Program-made: the position numbers and the translations under genes
Assembly (NCBI RefSeq): GCF_900105215.1
Contig: NZ_FOIP01000001.1
Location: forward strand, 2,606,501 to 2,670,500
Reading direction: 5' to 3'
Length of the DNA stretch: 64,000 nt
Origin: Lacrimispora sphenoides
Lineage (GTDB): Bacteria; Bacillota; Clostridia; Lachnospirales; Lachnospiraceae
Notes under the pieces: model-generated
Told to the model about the DNA's origin: nothing
Database searches by the model: none
The model's input: the letters and a program-made list of their open reading frames with translations, nothing else
Part shown: positions 50,862 through 60,856 of the stretch, one piece after another
How positions within the stretch are numbered: the stretch's first letter is position 1
Layout of the letters: each line of letters begins with the position of its first letter

Positions 50862-51755
50862 ATGAAACAAGGAAAGAAATTACTGGCAGTAATGTTGGCA
50901 GCAATGTTTGCTGCTGGTACGGTTGCGGGGTGCGGTTCAACCGGTACAAAGGCTACGCAGGCGGATCAGACAACTGCAGCGGAGGAAACCAGTAAAGCTG
51001 AGGAAACTACGAAGGCAGAAGAAACCACCGAGGCAAAGGCAGAGAAGGAAGACCTTTATGTCTTTATTGCAGCCAGTTTAAAAAACACAATGGAAAAGAT
51101 CAAGGAAACTTATGAAAAGGATTATCCAAATGTAAACATAATATACAATGCAGACAGCTCAGGCACTCTTCAGACTCAGATCGAAGAAGGCGCCCAGTGT
51201 GACATTTTCTTTTCTGCGGCAACAAAGCAGATGGATGCGTTAAAGGATGGCGGATTTGTAGTAGACGGCTCCATCAGCAACCTTCTTGAGAATAAAATTG
51301 TTCTCATTAAGCCAAAGGATGGGAAAACTGAAGTAACCGGCTTTGACAATATTACAAAGGCATCAAGCCTTGCTCTCGCAGGAGAGGATGTTCCTGTAGG
51401 CCAGTATGCAAGAAAGCTGTTCACCAATCTGGGAACTCTTGATCAGGTGATGAAGATGGAAATTAACGAAGGCGCCAATGTTACTGCTGTTCTGACAGCT
51501 GTTGCAGAAGGAAGCAACGAAGTTGGAGTTGTTTATGCAACTGATGCGGCTTCTATGGCGGGCAAGGTTGAAATCATTGCTGAAGCAGATAATACCATGA
51601 TCGATCCTGCTGTTTATCCGGTAGGCCTGATCATTGACAAGGAGGCATCAGAAGGGCAGGCAAAGGCAGCCGCTGATTTTAAAGAGTTTCTGGTAAACGA
51701 TGAAGGCGTTATGAAGCTGTTTACGGATGCCGGATTCGCAAAATCTTCTAAATAA
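50862..51755 (+). CDS. modA: ModA molybdate-binding lipoprotein
   Basis: The 297-residue protein has a lipoprotein signal (AAMFAAGTVAGC), a Glu/Thr-rich linker of repeated EETTKAE units, and the ModA fold starting LYVFIAASLKNTMEKI. Conserved ligand-contact patches NADSSGTLQTQI and NEVGVVYATDA are present. AGGAGG precedes the start. It captures molybdate or tungstate for ModBC. Confidence 0.93.
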   Translation: MKQGKKLLAVMLAAMFAAGTVAGCGSTGTKATQADQTTAAEETSKAEETTKAEETTEAKAEKEDLYVFIAASLKNTMEKIKETYEKDYPNVNIIYNADSSGTLQTQIEEGAQCDIFFSAATKQMDALKDGGFVVDGSISNLLENKIVLIKPKDGKTEVTGFDNITKASSLALAGEDVPVGQYARKLFTNLGTLDQVMKMEINEGANVTAVLTAVAEGSNEVGVVYATDAASMAGKVEIIAEADNTMIDPAVYPVGLIIDKEASEGQAKAAADFKEFLVNDEGVMKLFTDAGFAKSSK

Positions 51756-51785
51756 ATAATTCATAAAAAAAGGGGGTGAAAATCT

Positions 51786-52484
51786 ATGCTTGAACTGATG
51801 AAAACAATAGATTGGAGTCCCCTTTTTATTTCTCTTAAAACGGGGATTCTGGCAACGGTGCTGACATTTTTTCTGGGGATAGGCGCCGCAAGGCTGATTA
51901 TGAAGCTGAATAACACGGCAAAATCCATTGTAGATGGTATCCTAACATTGCCTTTGGTACTCCCGCCTACTGTGGCCGGGTTCTTTCTTCTGTTGATCTT
52001 CAGCCTTCGAAGACCCTTCGGCAAATTTCTTTTTGAGGAATTTAATATAAAGATGGTACAGACATGGCCTGGCTGTGTCATAGCTGCTTTTGTTATCGCA
52101 TTTCCTTTGATGTACCGGAATGCGAGGGCGGCTTTTGAGCAGGTGGACGTTGACATGATCCATGCGGGAAGGACCCTGGGGCTGTCGGAGAGGAAGATTT
52201 TCTGGAAAATCATCGTTCCCATTGCAGCTCCTGGACTGGCTTCCGGAACCGTACTCGCCTTTGCCAGAGCCATCGGAGAATACGGGGCGACCGCCATGCT
52301 GGCAGGAAACATCCTAGGAAAGACCAGAACGGTTTCCGTTGCAATTGCTTCCGAAGTTGCGGCAGGAAACTGGGATACAGCTGGATTCTGGGTATGTGTC
52401 ATTGTAATCTTGTCTTTTTTTATTGTTGCTGTTATAAATTATATATCTGGAAAAAATATGAAACATGTGAACAGGTGGATTTGA
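51786..52484 (+). CDS. modB: ModB molybdate ABC permease
   Basis: The 232-residue permease has about five membrane spans and the EAA-type loop DMIHAGRTLGLSERKIFWKI near 120-140. It is one base upstream of modC. AAGGGGGTG is the ribosome site. Confidence 0.93.
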   Translation: MLELMKTIDWSPLFISLKTGILATVLTFFLGIGAARLIMKLNNTAKSIVDGILTLPLVLPPTVAGFFLLLIFSLRRPFGKFLFEEFNIKMVQTWPGCVIAAFVIAFPLMYRNARAAFEQVDVDMIHAGRTLGLSERKIFWKIIVPIAAPGLASGTVLAFARAIGEYGATAMLAGNILGKTRTVSVAIASEVAAGNWDTAGFWVCVIVILSFFIVAVINYISGKNMKHVNRWI

Positions 52485-52485
52485 T

Positions 52486-53538
52486 ATGGCATTGCAGGTA
52501 AACATCCGAAAAAAGTTTTCAGGATTTGAATTAAATGTGGAATTTGAAACTGAGGCTGGCTGCATGGGGATCTTAGGAGCCTCAGGCTGCGGGAAAAGCA
52601 TGACTTTAAAATGTGTGGCAGGAATTGAAAAACCGGATCAAGGCCGGATTGTTTTAAACGGGAAGGTATTGTTTGATTCGGAAAAGGGGATCAATCTGCC
52701 TGCCAGAGAACGCCGTACCGGCTACCTGTTTCAGAACTATGCCCTGTTTCCCACCATGACGGTAGAAGAAAACTTGAGTATCGTGATTCCGGGAAAAAAA
52801 CGGGATAAGCTTCCCCTTGTCGCTGAACAGCTAAGGCGCTTTCAGCTGGAAGGGCTGGAAAAAAGATATCCCTCCCAGCTGTCGGGAGGGCAGCAGCAAA
52901 GAGTGGCACTTGCCCGCATGCTTTTATACAAGCCGGATATTATTATGTTAGATGAGCCGTTTTCTGCATTGGATGGCTTTTTAAAGGATACGCTTCAGAT
53001 GGAAATGCTGGAACTGATCAGGGAATATAAAGGTGATGTGCTCATGGTATCCCATTCCAGAGATGAAATCTACAAATTCTGTGACCATATGATGCTTCTT
53101 TCAGAAGGAAAAACCATATTAAAAGGCTGCACAAAAGATATTTTCCGCAGACCGGAAAGAATGGAAGCAGCAAAGCTGACCGGCTGCAAAAATATATCAT
53201 CCATAGAGAAAATAAGTGATTATGAGCTTTATGCCTGTGAATGGAAGATAAAGCTTAAAACAGAGGAGAAAATCGGAGATTCCGTCAGGTACGTAGGAAT
53301 CCGGGGCCATAACCTGATTCCGGTTCAGGAACGGTCGGAGGAAAATGTCATGGGAATTGAATTGGCTGGATTTGCCGATACGCCTTTCCAAAGGCAGTAC
53401 CTGTTCCAGAACTCAGACGATAAAACCTCCTCAAAGATCTGGTGGGTCCAGGATAAAATGGACTTTGAGGAAGGAAAGATTCAAAATATTCCGCCATTTA
53501 TGAAGTTTCCCAAGGAAGACCTCCTGCTTTTGCTATAG
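52486..53538 (+). CDS. modC: ModC molybdate ABC transporter ATPase
   Basis: The 350-residue ATPase has Walker A GASGCGKSM, signature LSGGQQQRVALARM, and Walker B IIMLDEPFSALDG. A C-terminal region past ~240 resembles a degenerate molybdate-binding (TOBE-like) domain. It energises ModAB. Confidence 0.93.
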   Translation: MALQVNIRKKFSGFELNVEFETEAGCMGILGASGCGKSMTLKCVAGIEKPDQGRIVLNGKVLFDSEKGINLPARERRTGYLFQNYALFPTMTVEENLSIVIPGKKRDKLPLVAEQLRRFQLEGLEKRYPSQLSGGQQQRVALARMLLYKPDIIMLDEPFSALDGFLKDTLQMEMLELIREYKGDVLMVSHSRDEIYKFCDHMMLLSEGKTILKGCTKDIFRRPERMEAAKLTGCKNISSIEKISDYELYACEWKIKLKTEEKIGDSVRYVGIRGHNLIPVQERSEENVMGIELAGFADTPFQRQYLFQNSDDKTSSKIWWVQDKMDFEEGKIQNIPPFMKFPKEDLLLLL

Positions 53539-53753
53539 TATTTGTGAGAACCGGTTGACAATGAGTATAGAAATGCTTACAATCATTTTATGAAAAAGCA
53601 GTATAATCTTTTGGCTTATAATCCATAATTACTTCTATATATTTCCACTTTCCTGCCATGCATTTTTGGCAGAACCCGCCCCGTTTTACCGGGTGTAAAG
53701 GTAACCGAAGTATATTTCCACAGGCCAGGATTGAATGAGAGGAGGCATATGAG
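53539..53753 (+). ncRNA. Structured leader candidate upstream of mop
   Basis: Two consecutive hairpins (CTGCC/GGCAG near 53657-53675, and ACCCG/CGGGT near 53678-53696) are followed by GTAACCGAAG. CCACTTTCCTG before them and CCACAGGCCAGG after them could close an outer stem (CCTG/CAGG). The gene controlled is a molybdopterin/molybdate-binding protein, so a molybdenum-cofactor-type riboswitch or other cis-RNA is possible. I cannot match it to the Moco consensus from memory. Confidence 0.35.
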
Positions 53754-53963
53754 ATGAAACTCAGTGCAAGAAATCAGTTTAAGGGAAAAGTTGTAGGAAT
53801 TGAGACAGGTGCGGTAAACGCCATTGTAACCATTGATATTGGCGGCGGCAATATCGTATCGTCCACAGTTTCCATGGCGGCGGTGAAGGACTTAGGACTG
53901 GAAGTCGGAAAGGATGCCTATGCCATCATTAAAGCGACTTCTGTAATGGTTGGGATTGATTAA
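53754..53963 (+). CDS. mop: Mop-type molybdate/molybdopterin-binding protein
   Basis: The 69-residue single TOBE/Mop domain (MKLSARNQFKGKVVGIETGA, then VNAIVTIDIGG and a YAIIKATSVMVG end) forms hexamers in known relatives and stores molybdate. GAGAGGAGG precedes it. It has its own leader and terminator, separate from modABC. Confidence 0.92.
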   Translation: MKLSARNQFKGKVVGIETGAVNAIVTIDIGGGNIVSSTVSMAAVKDLGLEVGKDAYAIIKATSVMVGID

Positions 53964-53976
53964 AAACGGAAATTAT

Positions 53977-54005
53977 AAAAACGGACTTTTGACAGTCCGT
54001 TTTTT
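53977..54005. terminator. Terminator after mop
   Basis: AAAAACGGACT pairs with AGTCCGTTTTT across a short loop. The A- and T-rich flanks suit both directions. Confidence 0.88.
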
Positions 54006-54050
54006 ACTTTTTAAATATGTAGAACGTAAATCCTCAGCAAAGAATAATCC

Positions 54051-55601
54051 TTAAAGGTCCCTGGATTTATCCCCTTTCATAATATGAGCACCAAGAAGGA
54101 GTACCAGATAGAATATGCTTAATATAGTAATATGGAATGCGGTTTTTATAAATAATGGCATACTCTTAAATGGATCTGTCACGGAAAACAGCGCAAAGTA
54201 GATACCGATGGCGAGCACCATCAGGGCCGCCGGCTTTAGGATCATATCCCAAGCGTTCCACACAAAATCCACCTTTTTCCGCAGGGTCAGCACATGCATC
54301 ATGGCCAGAAGCAGTTCACTGGCCAGCATTCCCACCAAATAGGCTAAGATCCCATATTTGGGAATTCCAAAGAGAACAAATCCTAAACGCAATAACAATG
54401 CAATGGCGTTCTGGACAAAGGTGACAGAGGTTTTCCCCAGGCCGTTTAAAATACTTCCCATAGTAGTTACCAGATAGAGGAAGGGACAAAGCCATGCTAA
54501 TATGGTCATATAGGTTCCGGCGCTATTATCCTTAAATACGCTGACACCCAAGTCATTACCAAACAGGGTAAAGATACCGATGCAAAGGATTCCCACGTAC
54601 AGGCAGTAACGAAGTGACATGGAAATGGCATCACCGATCCTCCGGTCATTTCCCTCTGACTGGGCCTCGGCTACCGTTGGCAGCAAAAGGACGGCCAGGG
54701 AATTAAATATGGTGGAAGGGAACAGAATAAAGGGCAAAGCCATTCCGGTTAAAACACCATATACGGAAAATGCTCCTGAATCGGAAAGCCCTGACATCTG
54801 CAGTCTGCTGGGAATCAGGATGGCTTCTGCGCTTGCAAGGACATTTAAGACCAGGCGGTTCCCCATAAGAGGCATTGCCAGGTGCATAAGCCCGGGAGCA
54901 GTTTCATGGAAGGAAGAGGCAACCGCTGTGACGCCTTCGGGCATTTTTGGTGAAAAAAAGCGATAGGCCGTGATCGTATAAAGAGAAGAAACAATTTCTC
55001 CTATCAGATGTCCCATGGCTGCCAGCTGGACAGTGATTTTAATCCCGGATTCTATCATGATATCTGCAATGAGGAACACGGCTCCGATTCTTATGAACTG
55101 TTCGATCACCTGAGCAGATGCCGGGACATGTGGGCGCTGCATACCATAATAGTAACCATTGATACAGGCGTGAATGGCCGCACAGGGGACGGATAACGCA
55201 ATAAAGAGAAGAAGAGGGGCACAGCGGGGTTCCATCAGGATATTGACGGCCAGGAAATCCTTAAACCGGATGATGGCGTATGCCAGGATCAAGGAAATAG
55301 CCACTGAAATAATAAGGCCGGTTCGGAAAATGGAACGGCCTTTTCTCACATTAGCGGCTACGGACTGGGATATGGCGGTCTGAATAGAACCGGCGCATAA
55401 GGCAAAGCATACGCCAAACACCGGATGGATCAGGTTAAAGATTCCAAGTCCTTCTGCGCCAATGGTCCGTGAGAGAAAAATCCGGTAAAAAAAGCCTAAC
55501 AACCGGGTGATCAGCCCGGCAGAAGTCAAAAGAAGGGTGCCGGTGAGAAGCGCATATTTTCTTGGCGAAAGTTTTCGGGGAAATTTCAGAGAATCATTCA
55601 T
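54051..55601 (-). CDS. SpoVB-like polysaccharide/lipid flippase (MOP superfamily)
   Basis: The 516-residue protein has about 14 membrane spans and the family opening (LLLTSAGLITRLLGFFYRIF). It resembles SpoVB and related MurJ-like lipid flippases of Firmicutes, which move cell-wall or spore-cortex precursors. A Fur-like box lies 11 bases upstream of its start, unusual for this family and perhaps coincidental. Confidence 0.88.
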   Translation of the reverse strand: MNDSLKFPRKLSPRKYALLTGTLLLTSAGLITRLLGFFYRIFLSRTIGAEGLGIFNLIHPVFGVCFALCAGSIQTAISQSVAANVRKGRSIFRTGLIISVAISLILAYAIIRFKDFLAVNILMEPRCAPLLLFIALSVPCAAIHACINGYYYGMQRPHVPASAQVIEQFIRIGAVFLIADIMIESGIKITVQLAAMGHLIGEIVSSLYTITAYRFFSPKMPEGVTAVASSFHETAPGLMHLAMPLMGNRLVLNVLASAEAILIPSRLQMSGLSDSGAFSVYGVLTGMALPFILFPSTIFNSLAVLLLPTVAEAQSEGNDRRIGDAISMSLRYCLYVGILCIGIFTLFGNDLGVSVFKDNSAGTYMTILAWLCPFLYLVTTMGSILNGLGKTSVTFVQNAIALLLRLGFVLFGIPKYGILAYLVGMLASELLLAMMHVLTLRKKVDFVWNAWDMILKPAALMVLAIGIYFALFSVTDPFKSMPLFIKTAFHITILSIFYLVLLLGAHIMKGDKSRDL

Positions 55602-55611
55602 GCAATCTCCT

Positions 55612-55630
55612 GAAAATGAGAATTATTATA
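55612..55630. promoter_or_regulatory. Fur-box-like site 1
   Basis: GAAAATGAGAATTATTATA matches the classical 19-bp Fur box at 15 of 19 positions. It lies just upstream of the SpoVB-like gene. Confidence 0.5.
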
Positions 55631-55725
55631 AATATATGGAATGGGCTTCTTCTTCATGACATCTGTTGCAGTTCAGTTATGCCAGCTCCGATTGTACAAA
55701 TTTTTGTGCATGGCTGAACTGTAAC

Positions 55726-55744
55726 TATAATGAGAATCATTCCT
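55726..55744. promoter_or_regulatory. Fur-box-like site 2 upstream of nifS
   Basis: TATAATGAGAATCATTCCT matches the 19-bp Fur box at 14 of 19 positions. It ends one base before a TTGAAA -35 element. Confidence 0.55.
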
Positions 55745-55745
55745 A

Positions 55746-55773
55746 TTGAAATTCTAGGAAATGTGTGTATAAT
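55746..55773 (+). promoter_or_regulatory. Promoter of nifS-iscU
   Basis: TTGAAA (55746-55751), a 16-base spacer and TATAAT (55768-55773) are immediately downstream of the Fur-like site. Confidence 0.65.
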
Positions 55774-55829
55774 AGAATTTGTAGATGAAGCTTTTAACTT
55801 TAGAACTACAGAAAGGCGGAACTAACAAT

Positions 55830-57014
55830 ATGAAGCAATTGATTTATCTTGACAATGCAGCGACTACCCAAACACGGCCCGAGGTCGTGGAAGCCATGCT
55901 GCCTTATTTTACGGAGTTTTATGGAAATCCATCCTCCGTATACGAGTTTTCCGGCATCTCAAAAAAAGCCGTCTCAGGAGCCAGAGAAACCATTGCAAAC
56001 ACTTTGGGAGCCAAGGCTAATGAGATCTATTTTACTGCAGGCGGTTCAGAGTCTGATAACTGGGCACTGATTGCAACAGCAGAGGCTTATGCTTCAAAAG
56101 GAAAACACATCATCACCAGTAATATTGAACACCATGCCGTGCTTCACACCTGTGAGTATTTGGAGAAGCAGGGCTTTGAGGTAACCTATTTAAGTGTAGA
56201 TGAGAATGGGGTTATAAAGCTGGAGGAGCTTAAAAAAGCGATCCGCCCAGACACCATCCTTATTTCCATCATGTTTGCTAATAATGAGATAGGAACCATA
56301 GAACCGATCAAAGAAATCGGAGAGATTGCAAAAGAACGGGGAATATTATTCCACACAGATGCGGTCCAGTCATTTGGCCATGTGCCCATTAACGTAGATG
56401 AATACCATATCGATATGCTCAGTGCCAGCGCCCATAAGATCAATGGACCCAAAGGCATTGGCTTTCTCTATATCAGAAGCGGCATTAAATCCCGTTCCTT
56501 CATTCATGGAGGCGCTCAGGAGAGAAAACGCCGTGCCGGTACGGAGAATGTGCCGGGGATCGTAGGCTTTGGCAAGGCTGTGGAGCTTGCGGTTGCAGGT
56601 ATGGCTGATAGAGCAAATAAGGAATATGAGCTTCGTAATTATCTGATGGACCGGGTTATGGCAGAGGTTCCTTTTACAAGAATTAACGGACACAGGAAAA
56701 ACAGGCTGTCCAACAACGTAAATTTTGCTTTCCAGTTTATTGAAGGAGAGTCCCTGCTGATCATGCTGGATATGAAAGGTATATGCGGCTCCAGCGGTTC
56801 TGCCTGTACTTCAGGCTCCTTGGACCCATCTCATGTGCTGCTTGCCATTGGCCTTCCTCACGAAATCGCCCATGGTTCCCTTCGTCTGACCTTAGATGAG
56901 AACAACACAAAGGAAGAGATGGACTATGTTGTGGAATCCATTAAGGAGATCGTGGAAAAACTGCGCAGTATGTCCCCGCTTTATGAGGATTATATCAAGC
57001 ATCAGGCGAAATAA
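55830..57014 (+). CDS. Cysteine desulfurase (NifS/IscS type)
   Basis: Starting at ATG 55830 after GAAAGGCGG gives 394 residues, the usual length; the longer frame from 55785 lacks a ribosome site. The PLP lysine is in SASAHKINGPKGIGF and the persulfide Cys in SSGSACTSGSL. It mobilises sulfur from cysteine for the IscU-type scaffold and for MnmA downstream. Confidence 0.93.
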   Translation: MKQLIYLDNAATTQTRPEVVEAMLPYFTEFYGNPSSVYEFSGISKKAVSGARETIANTLGAKANEIYFTAGGSESDNWALIATAEAYASKGKHIITSNIEHHAVLHTCEYLEKQGFEVTYLSVDENGVIKLEELKKAIRPDTILISIMFANNEIGTIEPIKEIGEIAKERGILFHTDAVQSFGHVPINVDEYHIDMLSASAHKINGPKGIGFLYIRSGIKSRSFIHGGAQERKRRAGTENVPGIVGFGKAVELAVAGMADRANKEYELRNYLMDRVMAEVPFTRINGHRKNRLSNNVNFAFQFIEGESLLIMLDMKGICGSSGSACTSGSLDPSHVLLAIGLPHEIAHGSLRLTLDENNTKEEMDYVVESIKEIVEKLRSMSPLYEDYIKHQAK

Positions 57015-57083
57015 TTCAAAGTGCCGCCTATTAGCGGCTGGAAACAAAGCAGATTGATTACCTTGAAATGGAGAAAATAAATT

Positions 57084-57521
57084 ATGTATACAGAAAAAGT
57101 TATGGATCATTTTGAGCATCCAAGAAATGTAGGGGAAATTGATAACCCCAGCGGCATGGGCACCGTAGGTAATGCCAAGTGCGGCGATATTATGAGAATC
57201 TATCTGGATATTGATGAAAATCAGATTATCCGTGATGTGAAATTTAAAACCTTTGGCTGCGGAGCCGCGGTTGCTACCAGCAGCATGGCTACAGAGATGG
57301 TAAAGGGAAAATCCGTTCAGGAGGCCATGGCTGTGACGAATATGGCTGTCTGTGAAGCGCTTGATGGATTACCCCCGGTTAAGGTTCACTGTTCCCTGCT
57401 GGCAGAGGAAGCAATTCACGCTGCCTTATGGGACTATGCAAAGAAAAACGGACTTGAGATTGAGGGCTTAAAGAAACCCAAGTCTGATATCGGTGAGGAA
57501 GAAGTGGAAGAAGAATATTAA
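57084..57521 (+). CDS. iscU: IscU/NifU-type Fe-S cluster scaffold
   Basis: The 145-residue scaffold has the three cluster cysteines in GNAKCGD, TFGCGAA and [10 protein letters not shown], with Asp in KCGD. A charged C-terminal tail (GEEEVEEEY) is extra. It is paired with the cysteine desulfurase upstream in one operon. Confidence 0.93.
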   Translation: MYTEKVMDHFEHPRNVGEIDNPSGMGTVGNAKCGDIMRIYLDIDENQIIRDVKFKTFGCGAAVATSSMATEMVKGKSVQEAMAVTNMAVCEALDGLPPVKVHCSLLAEEAIHAALWDYAKKNGLEIEGLKKPKSDIGEEEVEEEY

Positions 57522-57568
57522 GATGCCGGGCTTTTGCTTATCCGGCTAGAAAGTGGAAACATAAAGCT

Positions 57569-58648
57569 ATGAGCAAAGGGAAAGTAGTAGTAGGAATGTC
57601 TGGAGGTGTGGATTCTTCTGTGGCGGCATGGCTCCTGAAAGAACAGGGGTATGAAGTCATAGGTGTTACCATGCAGATATGGCAGGATGAGGATACCGGG
57701 ACCCAGGAGGAAAACGGAGGCTGCTGCGGCTTAAGCGCCGTGGACGATGCCAGACGGGTGGCCTGGGACCTGGAGATTCCTTATTATGTCATGAATTTTA
57801 AAGAAGAATTCAAATCCCAGGTCATTGATTATTTTGTAGGAGAATACCAGAAGGGGCGTACGCCCAATCCCTGCATTGCCTGCAACCGTTATGTCAAATG
57901 GGAGTCTCTTTTAAAGCGAAGCCTGGATATCGGGGCTGATTTTATTGCCACAGGCCATTATGCCCAGATCGATAAGCTTCCAAGCGGAAGATATGCATTA
58001 AAGAAGTCCGTGACTGCGGCAAAGGACCAGACGTATGCCCTTTACAATCTAACGCAGAACCAGCTGGCCCATACCTTAATGCCGGTAGGAGCTTATTCCA
58101 AGGACCAGATCCGTGAGATCGCGGACAGGATCAATTTAATGGTAGCCCATAAGCCGGACAGTCAGGAGATCTGCTTTATTCCGGATAATGATTATGCAGG
58201 TTTCATTGAAGAAAGTGCAGGGGAAAAAGCGCCGGAGGGGAACTTTGTGGATCTTTCCGGCCAGGTGATCGGCAGACACAAGGGAATTACCCATTACACC
58301 GTAGGCCAGAGAAAAGGGCTTAACTTATCCATGGGCCACCCGGTTTTTGTGGTGGAGATACGGCCTGAAACCAATGAAGTAGTAATCGGAACAGGCGATG
58401 ACGTTTATGACCATACTCTGCGGGCCAACCATATTAACTGGATGGCAGTTCCCGGACTTCAAGGAGAAACCATGCGGGTATCGGCAAAGATCCGCTACAG
58501 CCATAAGGGTGCCATGTGTACCATACAGGAAGTGGAGGATGGAGTGGTGGAATGCAAATTTGACGAACCTCAGCGTGCCATCACTCCTGGGCAGGCTGTG
58601 GTATTCTATGATGGAGACTATGTTGTCGGAGGAGGAACCATACTTTGA
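57569..58648 (+). CDS. mnmA: tRNA-specific 2-thiouridylase
   Basis: The 359-residue MnmA has the PP-loop [14 protein letters not shown], the catalytic Cys in [13 protein letters not shown], and the second Cys in DSQEICFIP. It thiolates U34 of Lys, Glu and Gln tRNAs using sulfur relayed from the desulfurase. Its stop overlaps the start of the next gene. Confidence 0.94.
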   Translation: MSKGKVVVGMSGGVDSSVAAWLLKEQGYEVIGVTMQIWQDEDTGTQEENGGCCGLSAVDDARRVAWDLEIPYYVMNFKEEFKSQVIDYFVGEYQKGRTPNPCIACNRYVKWESLLKRSLDIGADFIATGHYAQIDKLPSGRYALKKSVTAAKDQTYALYNLTQNQLAHTLMPVGAYSKDQIREIADRINLMVAHKPDSQEICFIPDNDYAGFIEESAGEKAPEGNFVDLSGQVIGRHKGITHYTVGQRKGLNLSMGHPVFVVEIRPETNEVVIGTGDDVYDHTLRANHINWMAVPGLQGETMRVSAKIRYSHKGAMCTIQEVEDGVVECKFDEPQRAITPGQAVVFYDGDYVVGGGTIL

Positions 58649-59784
58649 GGAATGTAAGAAAAGGTCGCGGTTGGCTGTTATTGGCCTCTATCCTTCTTTG
58701 CGCATTTATGCTAGCAGGCTGTGCCAGGAAATATGAAGCAGTAAAAGCACCTGCTCTGGAAGAAGCCCAGGGCGGTTTAGGCCAGGAGGAGGGAGAAGAA
58801 ACGGCTCCCGTGTCCATTGCGGAGGATAAAACCGGAGAAACTGAGACCGGAAAATCAGCGGAGACAAGCTCCCATGAAGCTACTGTAACCATGGAGACAG
58901 CTCCTTCTTTTGAGGCAGCCGATGAGACCGTTTATGTTACCGGATCCCAGGTAAATATAAGAAAGTTTCCTTCTGCTGACGGAGAGATTCTGGACAAACT
59001 TGATAAGGGTGCTGTCCTTAAACGGACCGGATCCAGCGAGAGCTGGAGCCGGGTAGTTTATAAGGACAAGGAATGCTATATTTCCTCCCGGTACGTGTCA
59101 AAAGACAAGCCGGTTCAGGAGACGGCGAGTGCAGCTCCTTCTGTTTCCGGAAACGGGACGGGGAAGATCATTGCCATAGACGCAGGCCATCAGGCAAAGG
59201 GCAATTCCGAAAAGGAGCCCATCGGGCCAGGCTCTTCTGAGATGAAGGCAAAGGTGGCTTCCGGAACTCAGGGAACGGCAACAGGTATCCCGGAATACCA
59301 GCTCACTCTTGCGGTTTCTTTAAAACTAAAGCAGGAGCTTATAAACAGGGGCTATCAGGTTTATATGATCCGGGAAACCCATGATGTAAACATCAGCAAT
59401 GCAGAACGTGCCCAGATGGCGGATAAAAGCGGAGCAGATATCTTCGTTCGGGTCCATGCCAATTCCTTAAATGACAGTAGCGTTCAGGGGGCTCTTACCA
59501 TGTGCCAGACGGCTAAGAATCCTTACAACGGAAACTTATACAGCAAGAGCCAGGCTCTTTCCAAAGCCGTTGTGAATGGAATCTGCAATCAGACCGGATT
59601 TAAGAACCGGGGAGTGCAGGAGACAGATTCCATGAGCGGCATCAACTGGTGTAATATACCGGTTACCATTGTGGAGATGGGATTCATGAGCAATGCGGAC
59701 GAAGATAAGAAGATGGCTACCGAGGAATACCGCGATAAGATCGTAAAAGGGATTGCCGACGGAATCGATGCATATTATAAATAA
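58645..59784 (+). CDS. N-acetylmuramoyl-L-alanine amidase lipoprotein with SH3 domain
   Basis: The 379-residue protein starts at TTG 58645, overlapping the mnmA stop. It has a lipoprotein signal ([10 protein letters not shown]), a bacterial SH3 domain near 90-155 ([19 protein letters not shown]) and an Amidase_3 domain from ~170. The latter has zinc ligands in IDAGHQ, a second Glu and VHANS, and the catalytic Glu in IVEMGFMSN. It cleaves peptidoglycan side chains. Confidence 0.92.
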   Translation: MRNVRKGRGWLLLASILLCAFMLAGCARKYEAVKAPALEEAQGGLGQEEGEETAPVSIAEDKTGETETGKSAETSSHEATVTMETAPSFEAADETVYVTGSQVNIRKFPSADGEILDKLDKGAVLKRTGSSESWSRVVYKDKECYISSRYVSKDKPVQETASAAPSVSGNGTGKIIAIDAGHQAKGNSEKEPIGPGSSEMKAKVASGTQGTATGIPEYQLTLAVSLKLKQELINRGYQVYMIRETHDVNISNAERAQMADKSGADIFVRVHANSLNDSSVQGALTMCQTAKNPYNGNLYSKSQALSKAVVNGICNQTGFKNRGVQETDSMSGINWCNIPVTIVEMGFMSNADEDKKMATEEYRDKIVKGIADGIDAYYK

Positions 59785-59792
59785 TATCAAAG

Positions 59793-59836
59793 AAGAACAG
59801 TTGTTTTGAGCCTGACTCAAAGCCTGTTCTTTTTTG
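59793..59836 (+). terminator. Terminator after the amidase gene
   Basis: AAGAACAG pairs with CTGTTCTT and is followed by a T-run. Confidence 0.75.
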
Positions 59837-59918
59837 CGTTTGCCGGACTAGGCATAAATGAAAAAGAAATGGCATACATTTTCCTGAAATGCGGCTGAGT
59901 AACAAGGAGAATGGAAGC

Positions 59919-60809
59919 ATGGCAGATTATGGACTGGCGATGGCAGGTGGCGGAACCAGGGGAGCAGCTCATGTGGGAGTATTATCGGCGCTGGAAGAAG
60001 TAGGACTTCTTCCCGACAGGGTAGCAGGGGCCAGTGCCGGAAGCATTGTAGCAGGGCTTTATGCAGCAGGCATGACAATCGGAGATATGAGGGAAACGGT
60101 GCGGTGGCTGATAAAACATGGCAGAAGCCTGATTGATCCGGATATTTTAGGAATTGCCCTATTTCTTCCCCAGTTCCTGATGGGAAGGGAGACAACGCTT
60201 CAAGGGCTTATAAAAGGAAACCGGCTTCAGCGTTTTCTCTGCGATTTAACGGATGGGATGGAGATACAGGGTAACTGCTGCAAGGGCCTGCTGGTTCCGG
60301 CTGTGGATATTAACAGCGGGGATACGGTAGCCTTTACAAACATGTTTGCAGAAGAAATTCCCCTTTCCGCATTGAGACAGGAGCACGTGAAATGGGAACG
60401 GAGCGGACTTCTTTGTGATATCATGATGTCAAGTTCCTCAGTTCCTGCCGTATTCCGGCCAAGGCAGATGAACGGCTTTCTGTTAGTGGATGGGGGTGTG
60501 ACGAACAATCTTCCTGTAGACCTTTTGATCGCGGCGGGGGAAACAAGAGTCATTGCAGTGGACATTGGAGAAGAATATGAAATGCCTCACGATTATTCCA
60601 TCATTGAGACTGCATTCCATTCCTTCTCCATTATGAGCAGGGAGCTTAAGGACTGCCGTTCCAGAGGTGAGATCCTTCTGTTAAAGCCGCCCATGCCAAA
60701 AGGTGCAGGACTTTTGACCTTTGAATGCATGGAAGAGTGTATGGAAAATGGCTACCTTTACACAAAAAAAATGATCCCAAGGATCAGGCGGGTACTGGAA
60801 ATGAGATAG
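59919..60809 (+). CDS. Patatin-like phospholipase
   Basis: Starting at ATG 59919 after AAGGAGA gives 296 residues. The oxyanion loop GGGTRG, the nucleophile elbow GASAGS and the catalytic Asp in VDGGVTNN define the patatin/RssA-type family. No signal peptide, so cytoplasmic or membrane-peripheral. Substrate unknown. Confidence 0.88.
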   Translation: MADYGLAMAGGGTRGAAHVGVLSALEEVGLLPDRVAGASAGSIVAGLYAAGMTIGDMRETVRWLIKHGRSLIDPDILGIALFLPQFLMGRETTLQGLIKGNRLQRFLCDLTDGMEIQGNCCKGLLVPAVDINSGDTVAFTNMFAEEIPLSALRQEHVKWERSGLLCDIMMSSSSVPAVFRPRQMNGFLLVDGGVTNNLPVDLLIAAGETRVIAVDIGEEYEMPHDYSIIETAFHSFSIMSRELKDCRSRGEILLLKPPMPKGAGLLTFECMEECMENGYLYTKKMIPRIRRVLEMR

Positions 60810-60856
60810 GATTTATAGTATTCTATAAAAACAGATTGCGATCAGGAGGAAGAGAA

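Noticed and set aside
52486..53538. ModC as ATPase for the sugar ABC transporter at 13038-16358
   Set aside because: It is translationally linked to modAB and far from the sugar genes; CUT1 systems normally use an MsmK-type ATPase.
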